Shown in pieces: positions 47,533-59,886 of a stretch of 64,000 nucleotides of DNA. The notes under the pieces are model-generated. The model worked only from the letters and a program-made list of their open reading frames with translations. It had not been told where the DNA came from and did not search any database. Every line of letters begins with the position of its first letter. Positions within the stretch are counted from its first letter, which is position 1. Both the position numbers and the translations under genes were made by a program. Source of the stretch: Phlebotomus papatasi (lineage: Eukaryota > Arthropoda > Insecta > Diptera > Psychodidae); assembly GCF_024763615.1 (NCBI RefSeq), contig NC_077222.1, positions 744,001-808,000 on the forward strand. Direction: 5' to 3'.

Positions 47533-50500
47533 ATCCCGCGAATTTATTTTTAAATTTTAAATTCAATTTTCAGGTTAAATGATTTATCCTCGGACACTTT
47601 GGCAATAATTGTGGTGTTTCTTTTGATCCAAATGGAAATTTCCTCTTTAAGTTTCCCCCTCCAGACCACAAATAATTCCCGGTGACAATTTACCAGTAAA
47701 TTGGAATTTAAATGAGTTTGATAAGAGTGTCTCAATGATTTCTCCTACGCATCTTGTGCAAAAAAAATTATTAAAATTAAAGTGTTGAAACCTCCTTCGC
47801 AAAAAGGAAGCCAAGAAAAGGCATTGATGATGAACTCTGTGGATCCCGAGATTTAAATGAGAAATTAAATAAATAAAAAAAATAGTAATGAAAACCAACT
47901 CATGTGACCTCAAATTAATTTAAAAGAAATATATTAATATTTAATGAGTAAACGTGTAAGAGTTAGTAATGAAATTAATATATTATGCGTATAATTTCGT
48001 GTGTAAAAAGTAGACCCCATTTTACTAATAAAGAAAAATCTTTAAGGAAAAAAAAAGATACAAACACTGGAGATAAAAATTCCTATCAACATTTGTCGTG
48101 AAAGAAAAGCATGGGTTTTTTTTTTTAATTACAACATCAAGAAAAAGTATTTATTGTCACACAAAACAAATGAAAAATTTTAAAGTTAGAAACGCTATGC
48201 AACGGCGAATATGGGTCCAGGGCCTAAGGATGCTTTTTGTTAATTGGATCCTTTCATTTATAAAAATGTTTATAATTTTTATTTCATTTTGGTTTTGACC
48301 CCGTAATCCAGGCAATTTTCTTTTGGTATTTTTTGGTATGCAAACTACCACAGCTCATAATCTACTTAACCGATTTTATTCTTTATACAGGGAGAGTTAA
48401 AGGTCTTTAAGCGGGGAACAGTTTTTTAATATTTGAAGAATGTCAGAAGGCACGGAAAACCTGCAATTTTTCAATGTATTTTGATATATGTGAGTACAGC
48501 GCCTCTGGTGTTGGTTTTACAAAGTTCTCAAGTTCTAGAGAATTGTCGGAAATTCAAAGACCTTTTACCTTTTCTTTATGAAGAATCATATCAGTTCACC
48601 AGATTCAGAGCAATTGTACTCCAAATACCAAAATTTAGAAAAAACACTTTTGCCTAAATTACCGGCGCAAAACCGAATACAAATCAAAATTATAAACATT
48701 TTCGTAAATACTTGAACCAATCCAACAAAAATTAAGTTCAAAATTGTTGCATAGTACAATGGACTCTGAGGAATTGGAAGCCAAGAGAAATGAGGAAAAA
48801 AATAGTTAGAGGCCAGTGATTCAGTGCAATCAAATGGAAAAAAGAGCATAAAAACACAAGAAAAAAATAATAAAGTAATTTTGTGAGACGAAAAGAAAAT
48901 TTTATTAAAAATAAAAAATTTACCCAATATACGTACAAAAGTGCTGGACAATTTTTAACTGTACATAGAGTATGTGAAAGAAAACCCTAAAGAAAATTTT
49001 AAGAAAAAAAAGTATTTAGACTTTTAAATAAATTAAGAAAAGTATCGAGAGGAAAATTTTACTAATTGTACTCCCAAGAAACAAAAAAAAAGAACACACA
49101 AAAAATATATTATTAAAAGGAAATTTGCAAATTAAAAGAAATGAAACAGAGAACTAATTTTCAAAAAAAAAGGATCATCTTGTAAGATTTATTGCTAAAG
49201 ATGAAGAGAGAAAAGTAGAAGAAAAGAACCCTTTTAATTGTAATTTCATTGTGATTCGCAAGTGAATTCTCAATTTTGGATATGACGTATACAAAATTTC
49301 AGCGAGGTAAGTGAGAAAAATTTCTAAAAAAAAATTATGTAGAGTATTTGAAATAATTCAAATTTTAGTAAGACATTTGAATTATTCGTCTTTGACGCCA
49401 CGGAGTCCCTAAGTACCGAGTTTTTGTATTTGATTTGGCTGCAAAATCAACAAGAAATTGGACTATTGCTCTTTTTTTTGGAAATTTAAGGGATGTTTTT
49501 TGTAAGAGTCCTTGTTTCAAATTCAGAGAACATCTAAGAAAACCCCATTGACACGAAAAATCTGAAAACTCAAAGAAGGAATTTTCTAGTTAAAAAAAAT
49601 TGCTGAAAGATCTTTTGAAAATTCAGTTGAAGATTAATTTTTAACAGAAAGTAATTGGAAACGTAAAAATAAACGGTAGGCGTTTTTTTTCAATTTATGA
49701 CAGGTGAGATTCTTATAGTCAAACTTTTAGAAATCCGTAGAAATCGAATTATAGTTGTGTCTGGAAAATTTATAGAATTCTCCCAAAATCGTCTTTGAAT
49801 TGTTTAGGGTGTAATTTTGCCAGTCATTTTTTCCTATGCCATTAAATGATCCATAATGAATTTTTTAATGCCATTCAAACAACTCTAGAGAGATTATTTC
49901 TAAAACAATTTGGACTGATTTCAATCGGTTATGGATCGGTTATTTATTCTTTTCTTTTTTTGAAAATTTATTTTATATCATTTGAAAGTAAAGAACCGGA
50001 AAAAGTAAAAAAGAAGCAAAACATGCTAAACACTTGAACTCAATTCATACATTTTTAAAGCATTTAAACTTTGAAGCTTGTTTATTCTACTTCAGTGCCC
50101 CTAGTGGTGAACATACAAAGGTGTCAAGATCCAAAAGCTCTTAGCTTTTCTCTGATAGGTTTATTTTCGCTAATTATGATCATATTTTGCCAAATAAATC
50201 TATTCGAGAATTTCAATGTTTCAACTTTGAAGATTTGGCAATCGATTTTGCCATAATTTAGCGTTTCTAGCGGTGATCTCACAAAGTTATGATGTTCTTA
50301 AAACGTTGAACTTTTCCTAAAGCCGTTTATTTACGTTTTAATTGATCGAATTCAAACAATCAGAACTCAAGTCTCTTCGTGGACTTCAATGCACCAACTT
50401 TGAGAATTTGAACATCGTTTTTTTTATTTTTTAGCGCCACCACCGGTGATACGATAAAACTGCAATGTTCTAAAGACATTTACCATTTGCCAAAACCATT

Positions 50501-52900
50501 TATTTATACTATCGATCATTGAATTCTAACAATTAGAATCGAAGTCTCATCCATTTGATTATTTTTTAAGTGGAATATGAGAATCTCACCTGATTATAAA
50601 CCCGTACAATGACCCTTATTATCAATTTATCGATCTTTCTGCAGGTATTTTAACAGTGAATTCCTTCCGAATAATGTAGAAACTAATCTCTGTATAAAAT
50701 AGGCAAGAAAAAGTGATGTGAAAATAGTCTGTAAATTAAGATTAAAAGAAGATGAAGAGAAAAGAAACAGTGTAATTTTTAACTGATTGATTCAGAAAGT
50801 ACACGTCGCAATAATACTCTTTTAATTTGCCCCATCATCGTTATTATTTGACTCATATTCATTTGTCATAAACGAGTTAAGAAGCAAATAGTTTTTAAAT
50901 AGCATTTGACAGTACCCTGAATCTCTTTTACCCGCATACCAAAGCCATAGTTTTCTGTAATTGAAAATAAAAAAAAAGTCTTTTTAAAGAATTAATTTAA
51001 ATAAATCAACAAATAGTGGTGTATTTTTTATATAAAACAAAACATTAATGTGTGCCCATATGTAAGACATCAAGAGCAAGAAGAAGAGTATTAGAAAAGA
51101 AAAATAAATGCCAATAGTTTCCTTGAAAAGAAAGATTTTCTAACGATTTTTTTTTGTTTAAAGTTTGTCAAATGGAGGTTGATCTTTGCAAAGTTTTGCC
51201 ATTCATTTGATGAACTTATTAAATGATATCCTTTTTAAATCTTTCTTGTCAAAGTAATAGAATTCTCAGAAGTTTAAGAAAATGTCCTCCCAGAAATTTT
51301 AAGTATCATTTCTTCCCTCCAGCCCCTGAAAGAAACCTGACTGACAAAATTGTTGATTTGGAGGCAAAATCGACGAAGAACTGTGGATGAAAATTGAACA
51401 AATATACGTAAAAATTGAACAACCGCCCCAAAATGTATGATATTTAGTGACAAAAAAAATTGTATTTACCATTTAAAAGATATTCTAATAAATTCTAATT
51501 AAAGAAAAACTTTTAACGTGTTAAGAGAAAGCATTTTTCGATATTTATATATATTTTAAAAACAATAAAAAAAACACTAAATTAAGCTGTTTCTGAAAAA
51601 AAAAAGTTTGTAATTTGTTTGTTAAAATTTGTCAAAAGGAACAAAGGTTTGTCAAATTGAGAAATAATATCAGTTTGACAAATTTTAAACAAGATCCAGT
51701 TGGCTGTTTTTCCAATATTTTTAAACATTCTCTTGACAAATTTTTAAGAAACAATATTGCAAATTTTTCCTTTCAGAATGGAGTCACTACAAAATTTTAA
51801 AGGTGATATTATCACCTCAAACACTTGTCTCTTTGACCTCTGCAAGAAAAATGGTATCTTTGGGAAGTTCTACAGATAAGAAATGTCCCAATGAGACTGT
51901 AGAGGAATAAAAAGGCAAGCATAAAAATTGCGTAAAATTAGACTTTTCCCATTTTTCAGGCGCATGACTCATTTTATTTTCACCTTAAAAAAAAACAAAA
52001 AAAAAGAGTTAGAGGCAAAAAGAATGGGCACAGAATGTATATTTGTATTAAAGACGATGCAAGAGAGTAATAAAAAATGAAGAAAAAAATTTATAATATA
52101 TTTAAATAGAAAGTGAGAAAAGTAAAAAAAAAACAAGCAAACCCTATAGATTTTAAGAATGTAAGATAACATTGATACAGTAATGTGAAATTGTGATTAT
52201 TTTTGTTATAATGTAACAACTATTATTTAAAAAGAAAAAAACAAACAAAATTGTAACGAATAACCACGGAAAAATTCTGCAGGCCACAGGTGAGCGTGAA
52301 ATCTTTAATTTTTCCTTCTTACTGGGAAAATATATGGGACATTTTTCTACAAAAAAAAATAGTAAAGAAAAAAATTGATATTAAAAAAAAGAAAAATTTG
52401 TGCAAATTTTGAGAAGCACTCAAAAAATTATTTCTCTCATTTGTAAGGAATAGTAAAATTTAGAGTATAAAAAATTTTTCTATTGGTATAATTGGTTTCT
52501 AAATATTGAAAAAAAAGAAAGATATAAAAAAAATGAGAAAAAATCTATTGAATAATTAATTCTTAAAAAAAAACTATTGGAATGAGAAAATTTGAAATGT
52601 GTAAACAGACACTTGAAGAGGTACCATTACTACTATAAATATTAGATAAAAAGAAGTGAAGTTTCGTGTTGAAACGAGACCATCAATTTTTTTTTGTTTA
52701 GAACCGTCATAGATTATATACACAACAACTTAAATAATATTGTCGTATATACAAGAAAAAAAAGAAGTATAAGATAACAATAAAAAAAACATTGTAAAAT
52801 ATTTTAAAAAATCGATTTTTGCACCAGACTTTCGAAGGGACAAATAAGACATTTTTTTCGGTGGAAAATGGCGGGCTAATTTCGTCAATCAATCATGGTC
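47533..52900 (+). other. Antp: Putative long Antp 3' UTR
   Basis: After the stop, the + strand is strikingly A-rich, with dozens of A runs of 6-10, unlike the flanking intron. AATAAA signals are seen at 47868..47877 (two overlapping), 48027..48032, 51564..51569, 51906..51911 and 52779..52784. Fly Antp uses more than one poly(A) site and a long UTR, so proximal ends near 47.9-48.1 kb and distal ends near 51.6-52.8 kb are plausible. Strand-biased A composition supports transcribed UTR, but the exact end is not visible. No ORF here looks real. Confidence 0.45.
50085..50570. repeat. Degenerate tandem repeat, ~171-bp period
   Basis: Three units start near 50090, 50260 and 50432 with GCGYYHCYASYGGTGA-type heads, followed by ATGTTCT.AAAAC, CC.AAA.CC.TTTATTTA and AACAAT.AGAA...AAGTCTC. 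A lone related head occurs near 48497 (CAGCGCCTCTGGTGTTGG...AAAGTTCTCAAGTTCT). Position is within the putative 3' UTR. Confidence 0.6.
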
Positions 52901-53183
52901 AATTTTTCATGCATGAGCCCTCTCTTTGGTTCCTATCACTCAATGTTTTTCATCATAAATCAGCCTCAGAGCGACCTGTCTGAACTCTGTCTCACCACCA
53001 GGCTTCGGAGATGTTCATTTTCGATTAAGTTATTACGGACAACAAAGGGCCCTTTGTGACCAAGAACAAAGGACATAACTCCACCAACTATTGGTGAGAA
53101 GCATAAGATAGAAGATGATGAAACATTCAAGAAACATTAACAGGGCTGAACACAAACTTTTAAGGGGTTGTTCGAAATGTTTA

Positions 53184-53258
53184 AAGGCCTCTACACATTG
53201 GAAGCAATTTTCGCCAAAAAGTTTTGACGAAAATTGCTCCCAATGTGTAGACGCCTTA
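53184..53258. repeat. Short hairpin MITE, CTACACATTGG family
   Basis: AAGGCCTCTACACATTGG then AGCAATTTTCG faces CGAAAATTGCT then CCCAATGTGTAGACGCCTT. TTA/TAA-like flanks fit a Harbinger-type duplication. A half copy is at 60040..60095. Confidence 0.65.
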
Positions 53259-53465
53259 TGAAACATAAGAAGCTTATGGGCTACGCAAGAAGTGGGTAAC
53301 TCATTTTGGAAAATTAGGATAAATCTGTCCAGGCGACCTATGCACTTTTTTAGGAAACCATAGGAACCTATAGACTTTTCGGGGTACCAGAAACTCGAGC
53401 TGCTCCAATTGTTTATGAGCTACCGCTTGGAACTACGCACAAAAAAAATTGATAATTAATATTTA

Positions 53466-53674
53466 AATGGGGCATCTTTGAATATGGGGCACTTTTGAAA
53501 TTGGTTTTTTTTTCACCTGTGTTTAAATATGAAACTGAGCTGTATCATAATCTAATTTAGCTTTTCAATCTGTTTGTGCAGCTAAATAATATCACGATTA
53601 GGCTCAATTTTATTTAAAAATATGTGAGAAATCCCAATTTCAAAGCTGCCCCACATTCAAAAGTGCCCCATTTT
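53466..53674. mobile_element. MITE, GGGAAGTGGGGCA family, degenerate copy 3
   Basis: Starts AAATGGGGCATCTTTGAATA; internal ACTTTTGAAATTGG and right part CAAAGCTGCCCCACATTC, AAAGTGCCCCATTT. Same internal order as 45599..45796, inverted around the central AGCTAAAT block. Confidence 0.55.
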
Positions 53675-54134
53675 ATTGCCACATCAGCAGAATTATTAAA
53701 ATTTTACTACTTTGGCAGAGATCAAAATTAATATATCAAAATTATTTTATCAAATTCAAAAAAAAATAAATAAAAATAAGAACTAAAAAAATGATCTAGA
53801 AGTAACTAAACAATGTGAGAAATTTCCGTAAAAATGAAGCGTTTTGAAGTACATCCCTTGCAGAGCTGCACGCAAATTGTGTCAAAATACTCAGATTTGA
53901 CAAAAATTTGACTTAGAATGTAATAGAAACATTTTTGTTCAAAAGCGTATAAAAGTGTCAAAATACTCCATTTTGACCGAAAAATGTTTTCCAATGCGCA
54001 GAAGTCTTATTAGCCACTAAATGAGAGAAAATTGTTAATATGAAGCATTTTGACGAGATTTATGTGCATATATGCAAGCGATTTACTTTAAAATACTCTA
54101 TTTTAGCAGATATTTTTCACAAATTTGCCTTTAT
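53675..54134. other. AT-rich spacer with decayed repeats
   Basis: 53830..54010 resembles the palindrome family of 54135..54553 in outline (GTCAAAATACTC repeats). No gene. Confidence 0.4.
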
Positions 54135-54553
54135 GACCTCTACACGCTAGAGAAATTTATGTCCATATTGAAGCAAATTCCTTCGCTTGTGTAGCGAAAA
54201 TTCTTCAATATGGATATATATTTCTCTAGTGTGTAGGGGCCATGAAAAAATTTATGTCCATATCGAAAAATTTTTCCTTCACATGTGTACATAATTTGCT
54301 TTAATATGGACATGAATTTTTCTAGTGTGGAGAGGCCATTATGGCCTCTACACACTAAGGAAATTTATGTCCATACTTGCCAGTTTTTCCGACATAAGTA
54401 TAAGCAAATTGCCTCAATATGGACATAAATTTCTCTAGTGTGTAGAGGCCATTACACACTAGAGAAATTTATGTCAATATTGAAAAACATTCCCTATGCT
54501 TATGTAGGAAAACTCTCAATTGTGGACATAAATTTCTCTAATGTGCAGGGACC
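54135..54553. repeat. Array of four ~100-bp palindromes
   Basis: Units at 54135..54241, 54242..54337, 54343..54450 and 54453..54553. A typical unit is GGCCTCTACACACTAGAGAA, ATTTATGTCCATATTG, a variable 25-35-base loop, then the inverse, ending TTCTCTAGTGTGTAGAGGCC. Units meet head to tail at GGCC/ATTA junctions. Each folds into one hairpin, and unlike arms can also pair across units. The loops differ, the arms are conserved. Confidence 0.85.
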
Positions 54554-55552
54554 ATAAGTGTCCTTAAATTTTCACTCTGGGTTTTTTTGTTTGAAAACTT
54601 TCGAACGCTTTTGGCACAAAACCGTTTTTTTTATAGTGAAAGGCTTAGTTGCAATATTTATTTGAATTGAATTATATATTGAATAATTGGATAATTGAAT
54701 ATTGAATAAAATTATAACAAATCAAATAAAATGAAGTTAAATTAAAATATTTCCTGGAAGCATTTAAGATTTTAACACATTTACTAAATTAAACAATTCT
54801 GGATAATTATTTCGTGCAATCGATATGTGAAATTTTACCAGGAAAGCCTTTTTTAAGTTATTTTATTCCTTTAATAACACGAAAAATATAGCACGAAAGA
54901 AATGAAAATATATTTGGTTGCACTTTTCTCGTTTCGCAGAAAATTATGCAACATTTGTTCACGAAGTTACGCACGAAAAATATGACATCACGTCGATTTT
55001 GATAATAAATTCCTTAATTTTATTTAGTGATTTGAATTTTGAGTGACCAATCCTTTTCTTAGATAGTTACTTTATATAAACAAATAGAGTTTGTAATATT
55101 TAAATACAAATAAATTTAAATTCATTGTCGGTTAACTCTTTAGGTACGATTGGAACACCGGTGTCCCATAAAGAAAATAATTTTTCCTGACTACCAAAAA
55201 AATATTTTTTTTCTTATGTTTTCTTATGCATAGTAGAGGGTTAAAGGAATCTAGGATATTATGTGCAAGTCTCCAGCTGTTTGCTATATAATTAATTTTT
55301 GAGCTAAAATATGACGAATTTTTAAATTGTCATATTGAAAACTGATTTTAATTATTTTTTATACTTACAATTTTTTTTAAATCCGAATATTTTTAGAAAA
55401 AACTGCAATACTCAAACATAATATATTTCATTATAATCAAAATTATCAGTCACTGGTATCGTCAGAAAAATTACTTAAATTTTTAGACTATTTTTGTCCC
55501 TATCAGTCACAGACAAAAAATATATCAAATCAGACTTTGTTGGATTTTCTAA
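54554..55552. repeat. AT-rich DNA with a dispersed repeat at 55015..55290
   Basis: 55015..55290 is homologous to 28640..28990 in intron 1. Within it TTAACTCTTTAGGTACGA...AGAGGGTTAA (55134..55246) could be a TTAA-flanked piggyBac-like remnant. Confidence 0.5.
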
Positions 55553-55755
55553 AGGCCCAAATAGACACAGGCTGATCCTCGAGAGTATTTAGGTTTTAAA
55601 ATTCGATAATAAAAGATTACGTAAAGGAAATTTATGCAAAGAACTTCTAACTGATGATCCTAAGCCCTAAGTAAATGACAGTTTGGGATAAATCCTTATT
55701 GTTAAGTTCTACAGGCTAAATATTCTCGAGGATCAGCCTGAATCTATTTGGGCCC
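55553..55755. mobile_element. Harbinger-like MITE, GGGCCCAAATAG family, copy 2
   Basis: 203 bp between TAA (55550..55552) and TAA (55756..55758). Ends AGGCCCAAATAGACACAGGC and, inverted, GGGCCCAAATAGATTCAGGC; GCTGATCCTCGAGA follows inside both ends. Confidence 0.76.
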
Positions 55756-55758
55756 TAA

Positions 55759-58156
55759 GGTTAGATGTAAGACCTTTTCCTGATTTTGTTTATCTGTTTC
55801 ATTTTTACTGCTGATTTTCAGTCAGGGAAAACAGTCTTGTCGTTAAAGGGTTAAAATATTGAATTTTTGACATATTTTTCTATAAATAGTCGAAATAAAT
55901 TTTTTTTTGCTGACCCTCTCGTCCTTAATAGTACTTAAAAAAAATTAATAAAACTCTTCAAATATTTTTATTACAAATTTCGCTCTTAATTTATTTTTCT
56001 CATTTTACTTCATTTTATATTGAAAGAAGTACTTATATTTTTTCTTAAGGAAATGAAGTCCCAAATGGGTTAAAAATCTCTTTAGATTTTATAAACATCT
56101 TTTATTCAAAAATTGTCAATTCAAAACCTCAAAGAAATCTCTGAAAATCCTCAGAAAACTTTCATTGTCATCCCGGTGAGAACAAGATGGTGTGAAGGGG
56201 GCTCCTTAGGGGATGGTTGAACAGGGAAGTGTCTAAGGGTGTCGCATAAATGACGATTAAATGTAGCTTGAAGGCGAGATATGAGAGAGAATAGCAAGTT
56301 TTGTGCCAAAAGAAAACCAAGAAAAAGGCTCAAAGTATTGTGCAATGTAATGTCCTCCCGCAATCCAAGAAGTTGGGGTTTGAATCCTTAAGACGAAACT
56401 TTGTCTCTCTAAGATATGACGGGAGGGGGGATAAAATGAGAACTTTTGCCTCCTGCTGAGCTTCACGGGGAGCTTGATGGGGAAGAAAAGGGTTCGCAGT
56501 GGTATCCCCAAAATATTCTATTGATTCACATTTCGCTGATATATAAGAAGAAAGTGAATAAATCGCTGGGATTTTCAACCCAATGACTTCATTGTTTGCA
56601 CCACAAAACGATGAAAATGTGTCTCCCAAATGCCTCACGATTATCATCGATCAATCATTCTTGATGGACTTTTCGCGAGAGGGAAAAGCTTGGCACGTTG
56701 GGGGGGGGAAGAGGAATGGAGGGCTCTGGGAAAATATTCACACAATTTGGCTAGAAAATCGAATTTGGAAATATTGGGAGGACGTCACAATCAGCATTAA
56801 TGTCCTTTTTTATTAAATCTGACGTTGGTATCGGCTGAGAGATCATAAATCATGCATTAAGTATTCTATTGGGATATACAATTTTTTTTCGGGTTTTGCT
56901 TGCCACCAAACCAACCTTAACACCCACACAGCTCAAACTCCAGGCTTCATCTTGGTGAGATCCCCAAGAATTCCAAGAGAGCAAATTTCTGGACAAGACG
57001 CAGAGTCTTCGGAGCAAACAGCCCGACTAGCTGTTGCAGAACATAGAGTGGAACCGCTCTGGATTCAGAGGCATTCGAGGGGCCATCATGAAATGGGCAA
57101 ATCCGAATCCAGGGTCCGCCTGGCATGAAGGAAGTCCAAAAATCAAAGACGCCCTCAACAGACTCTCTTGGGCTGCATTCAGGTCAAAAATCCCTCAAAA
57201 AGAAGCCTTTTTTCGCCAAAATCAGATCCTCCTGAGCCTCTAAGGCACCTCAGGTGGTCAGGAATTTGTCCAAAAGCCAGCAAAGAGCCCCTTTTCAGCG
57301 ATTTTTAAATTTCTTGGGTTAAAATATAACCGTCTCCCTTTGATGCATATCGACTTTTATGACTGGTGCTATCTGCCTGAGTCAGAGCCATGCCCAATAT
57401 ATTCATTTTGTCTGGGAGAATTCCTCAAACAATCATACCCAGTTTCATCCAAGAAGTCACCAAATTCAGCACCTCCGAAGCTAAAAATCACCCATTAATT
57501 ACCTCTTTGCTCTCTAATTGTCTACCAGTTGAAATTTTCAGATTTTCCATTCAATTACCATAGTTAAACATCCATAAAATTGAATTGTACTCAATGGTGA
57601 GAAACTCTTCCCATGTGGGTGTTTATTTCTTCATCATTAATTGCTAGATATTCCCATCAGCTCACTTGTTTCCCATCTTCAATTTCTGCAGAAGAAACCG
57701 TCGATGGACATCAAGGTAACCCAAGTAGCAAATTGGCTGTGCTTATTGCATTTAAATTTCTAAAATAGGCTTGAAAATAAATCCATAACAGATTGATTAG
57801 GATCAGCATAAAAAATCCCAAGTTAAGGACATGTAATTAAAATATTTGCCCCGAGATTGTATTTATTTTAGGGTTAATTTATTATTCTTTAATATTAGTA
57901 TAAATATTCATGATCAGAAATATCATAGAAATGCTGCAGATAGCGGAAAAATATCTTTCTTGTTTTTTTCTTATACTAATTAAGAATTAAAGAGAAAATA
58001 ACAAGAAAAAGCTAACTTTCCATCCACTATCTGATTAATTCTATTTTTAGTCATGTTTAGTAATATTTGGTAGTATTTAAGAGGGTGATATTACGATAGA
58101 AAATGGTATACGGTGTACATTATTTGGAAAAGAAGTAAAGTTTTAAGAAGTAGGAG
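55759..58156. other. Intergenic; repeat-poor island at 56150..57720
   Basis: The island is the longest balanced, transposon-free stretch downstream of Antp. It has several open frames on both strands (up to 105 codons) without known domains. At its right end TTTCTGCAG|AAG...CAAG|GTAACC (57691..57720) would fit a 24-nt exon, but nothing supports splicing. It could be an enhancer or non-coding exon. Confidence 0.4.
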
Positions 58157-58418
58157 CACTGAGATAAATCCGAAAAAGTTAAAATAACATTCCGGAAATG
58201 TTAATTTTACCCTGCAGTATTGACCCAAAATCGGTGTAAATATTACCCTTTTTAGGTGTATTAGGGATTAAAGGTACCCTTTTCATGTTTTTCATGTTAA
58301 TTTTACCCTTAATAAGATGTAAAATTAACATTAAAAAATGTTGATATATTTTTACACCTAAAAAGTGTTAAATTTCTGAGGAAAAAATGTTAATTGCACC
58401 CTCTTTTTTTTCTCAGTG
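58157..58418 (+). mobile_element. CACTGAGA MITE, copy 3
   Basis: 262 bp starting CACTGAGATAAATCCGAAAA and ending TTTTCTCAGTG. Flanks here are AG/AG rather than TA. Contains a small internal duplication of TTTTCATG (58278..58297). Confidence 0.78.
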
Positions 58419-58914
58419 AGTAATAGGTTTTGTTAAACAAAGCCATTGCTATGTTCAACATTTTCCTTTAATTTAGAACAGTTGAATGTTTTTAAAACCT
58501 ACAATTCGAATTGCAGAATAACAAATCTACTATCAATTGATAAAAAATGTCTCCTATCTTAAGGCTTCTTGTAATATTTTCATGGAAAATTTTATTGATA
58601 AATTTGTGCTAAAATTTTCAACCCTTTCCGTATAAAAACGGAGCTTCGGAAAATTTTAATAATTTTTATGGAATTTAAAATGTTTTTTTTTTCAATTAAA
58701 AACTTGAGAATTGTAAATTGAAAACTATTGATAACGTTATCTATTGAGTTTTAATCTGATAGTGGATTGGCAGTGAGCTTCTTAGTAAAGTGAAGGGTGC
58801 AGCAAATTAGATAATGCTTTTGTAAAAATGGTCAGTACGAAATAAAAAATTGGTAAGTAGTGAAATATTATTGGGAAGGGAAAAATTAACAAGTTGTGGT
58901 GCTGGAAAACTATT

Positions 58915-59335
58915 TCAATTTAGCTAAATTCAACCGATTGAAATTTTACCTAATATTCTTTCAAATTTAAAATCAGATATTGTTGTCTATTTTTGTCAAA
59001 CGAAAATTGAAAATGAAATTGAAATTTCAATTTTCATTTGGCAGAAAGAGATAGCCACATCTAAATTTAGGTTTGAAAGAGTAAGAAGTAGAATTTCAAT
59101 CGATTGAATTTCACTCAATTGAAAAGGTGTGCCAGCGCCTTTACTTTTTCAAACTGAAATCAAATACAATTGTCTGTTTCTGTCAAATGAATTGACAAAT
59201 GGAAATTAAGTTTGAAATTGAAAATTAAAATAAAATTTCAATTTCCATTTGACAGAAAGAGACAATTAATGTGATTTCAGTTTGACAAAGTAAGCGATAA
59301 AACTTCTATCATTTGAATTTAACTAAATTGAAATT
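58915..59335. repeat. Two adjoining foldbacks with CATTTGACAGAAAGAGA motif
   Basis: Hairpin 1 (about 58915..59125) pairs CAATTTAGCTAAATTCAACCGATTG with CAATCGATTGAATTTCACTC and TTGTCAAACGAAAATTG with CAATTTTCATTTGGCAGAAA. Hairpin 2 (about 59140..59335) pairs CTTTTTCAAACTGAAATC with GATTTCAGTTTGACAAAG and GTCTGTTTCTGTCAAATG with CATTTGACAGAAAGAGAC. Confidence 0.65.
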
Positions 59336-59659
59336 GTATGCCGAAGCCATTCTGAACCATTTTAATTTTTGACTAAATAAATTGGATTTTTTGTATTTTC
59401 CAAAATTGAATCTCTCCCTAACCGTTTTGAATTATTAATTTAATTATTTTTATTTTTTACTTATCAATTTTGCTAGTTTGCTGACGAGAAAATATTTCAC
59501 CAAAATTAATTTTTAGTGTATTCCATAGATTCGTTATTGAAATTTTTTACATTAAATACAAATTACTAATACTTTTTGTTAATTCGACCCATGGCTGTAA
59601 TGATTCTATACCTCAAATTTACTGAAAAGTGCCATGTGTTAAATTTATTTAAAAACATA

Positions 59660-59884
59660 CACTGAGAAAAAAAGAGGGTGCGATTAACTTTTTTTCCTCA
59701 TAACTTCAACACTAAAGGATAAAACTATTTACACTTTTTAGAGGAAAATTAACATTGAAAAGGTTAGCTTTAACCCTCAATACACCTAAAAAGGGTAACA
59801 TTTACACCGATTTCGGATCAATACTGCAGGGTAAAATTAACATTTCCGGAATGCTATTTTAACTTTTTCGGATTTCTCTCAGTG
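59660..59884 (-). mobile_element. CACTGAGA MITE, copy 4 (inverted)
   Basis: 225 bp between TA (59658..59659) and TA (59885..59886), starting CACTGAGAAAAAAAGAGGGT and ending GGATTTCTCTCAGTG; the reverse of copies 1-3 and slightly shorter. Confidence 0.8.
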
Positions 59885-59886
59885 TA

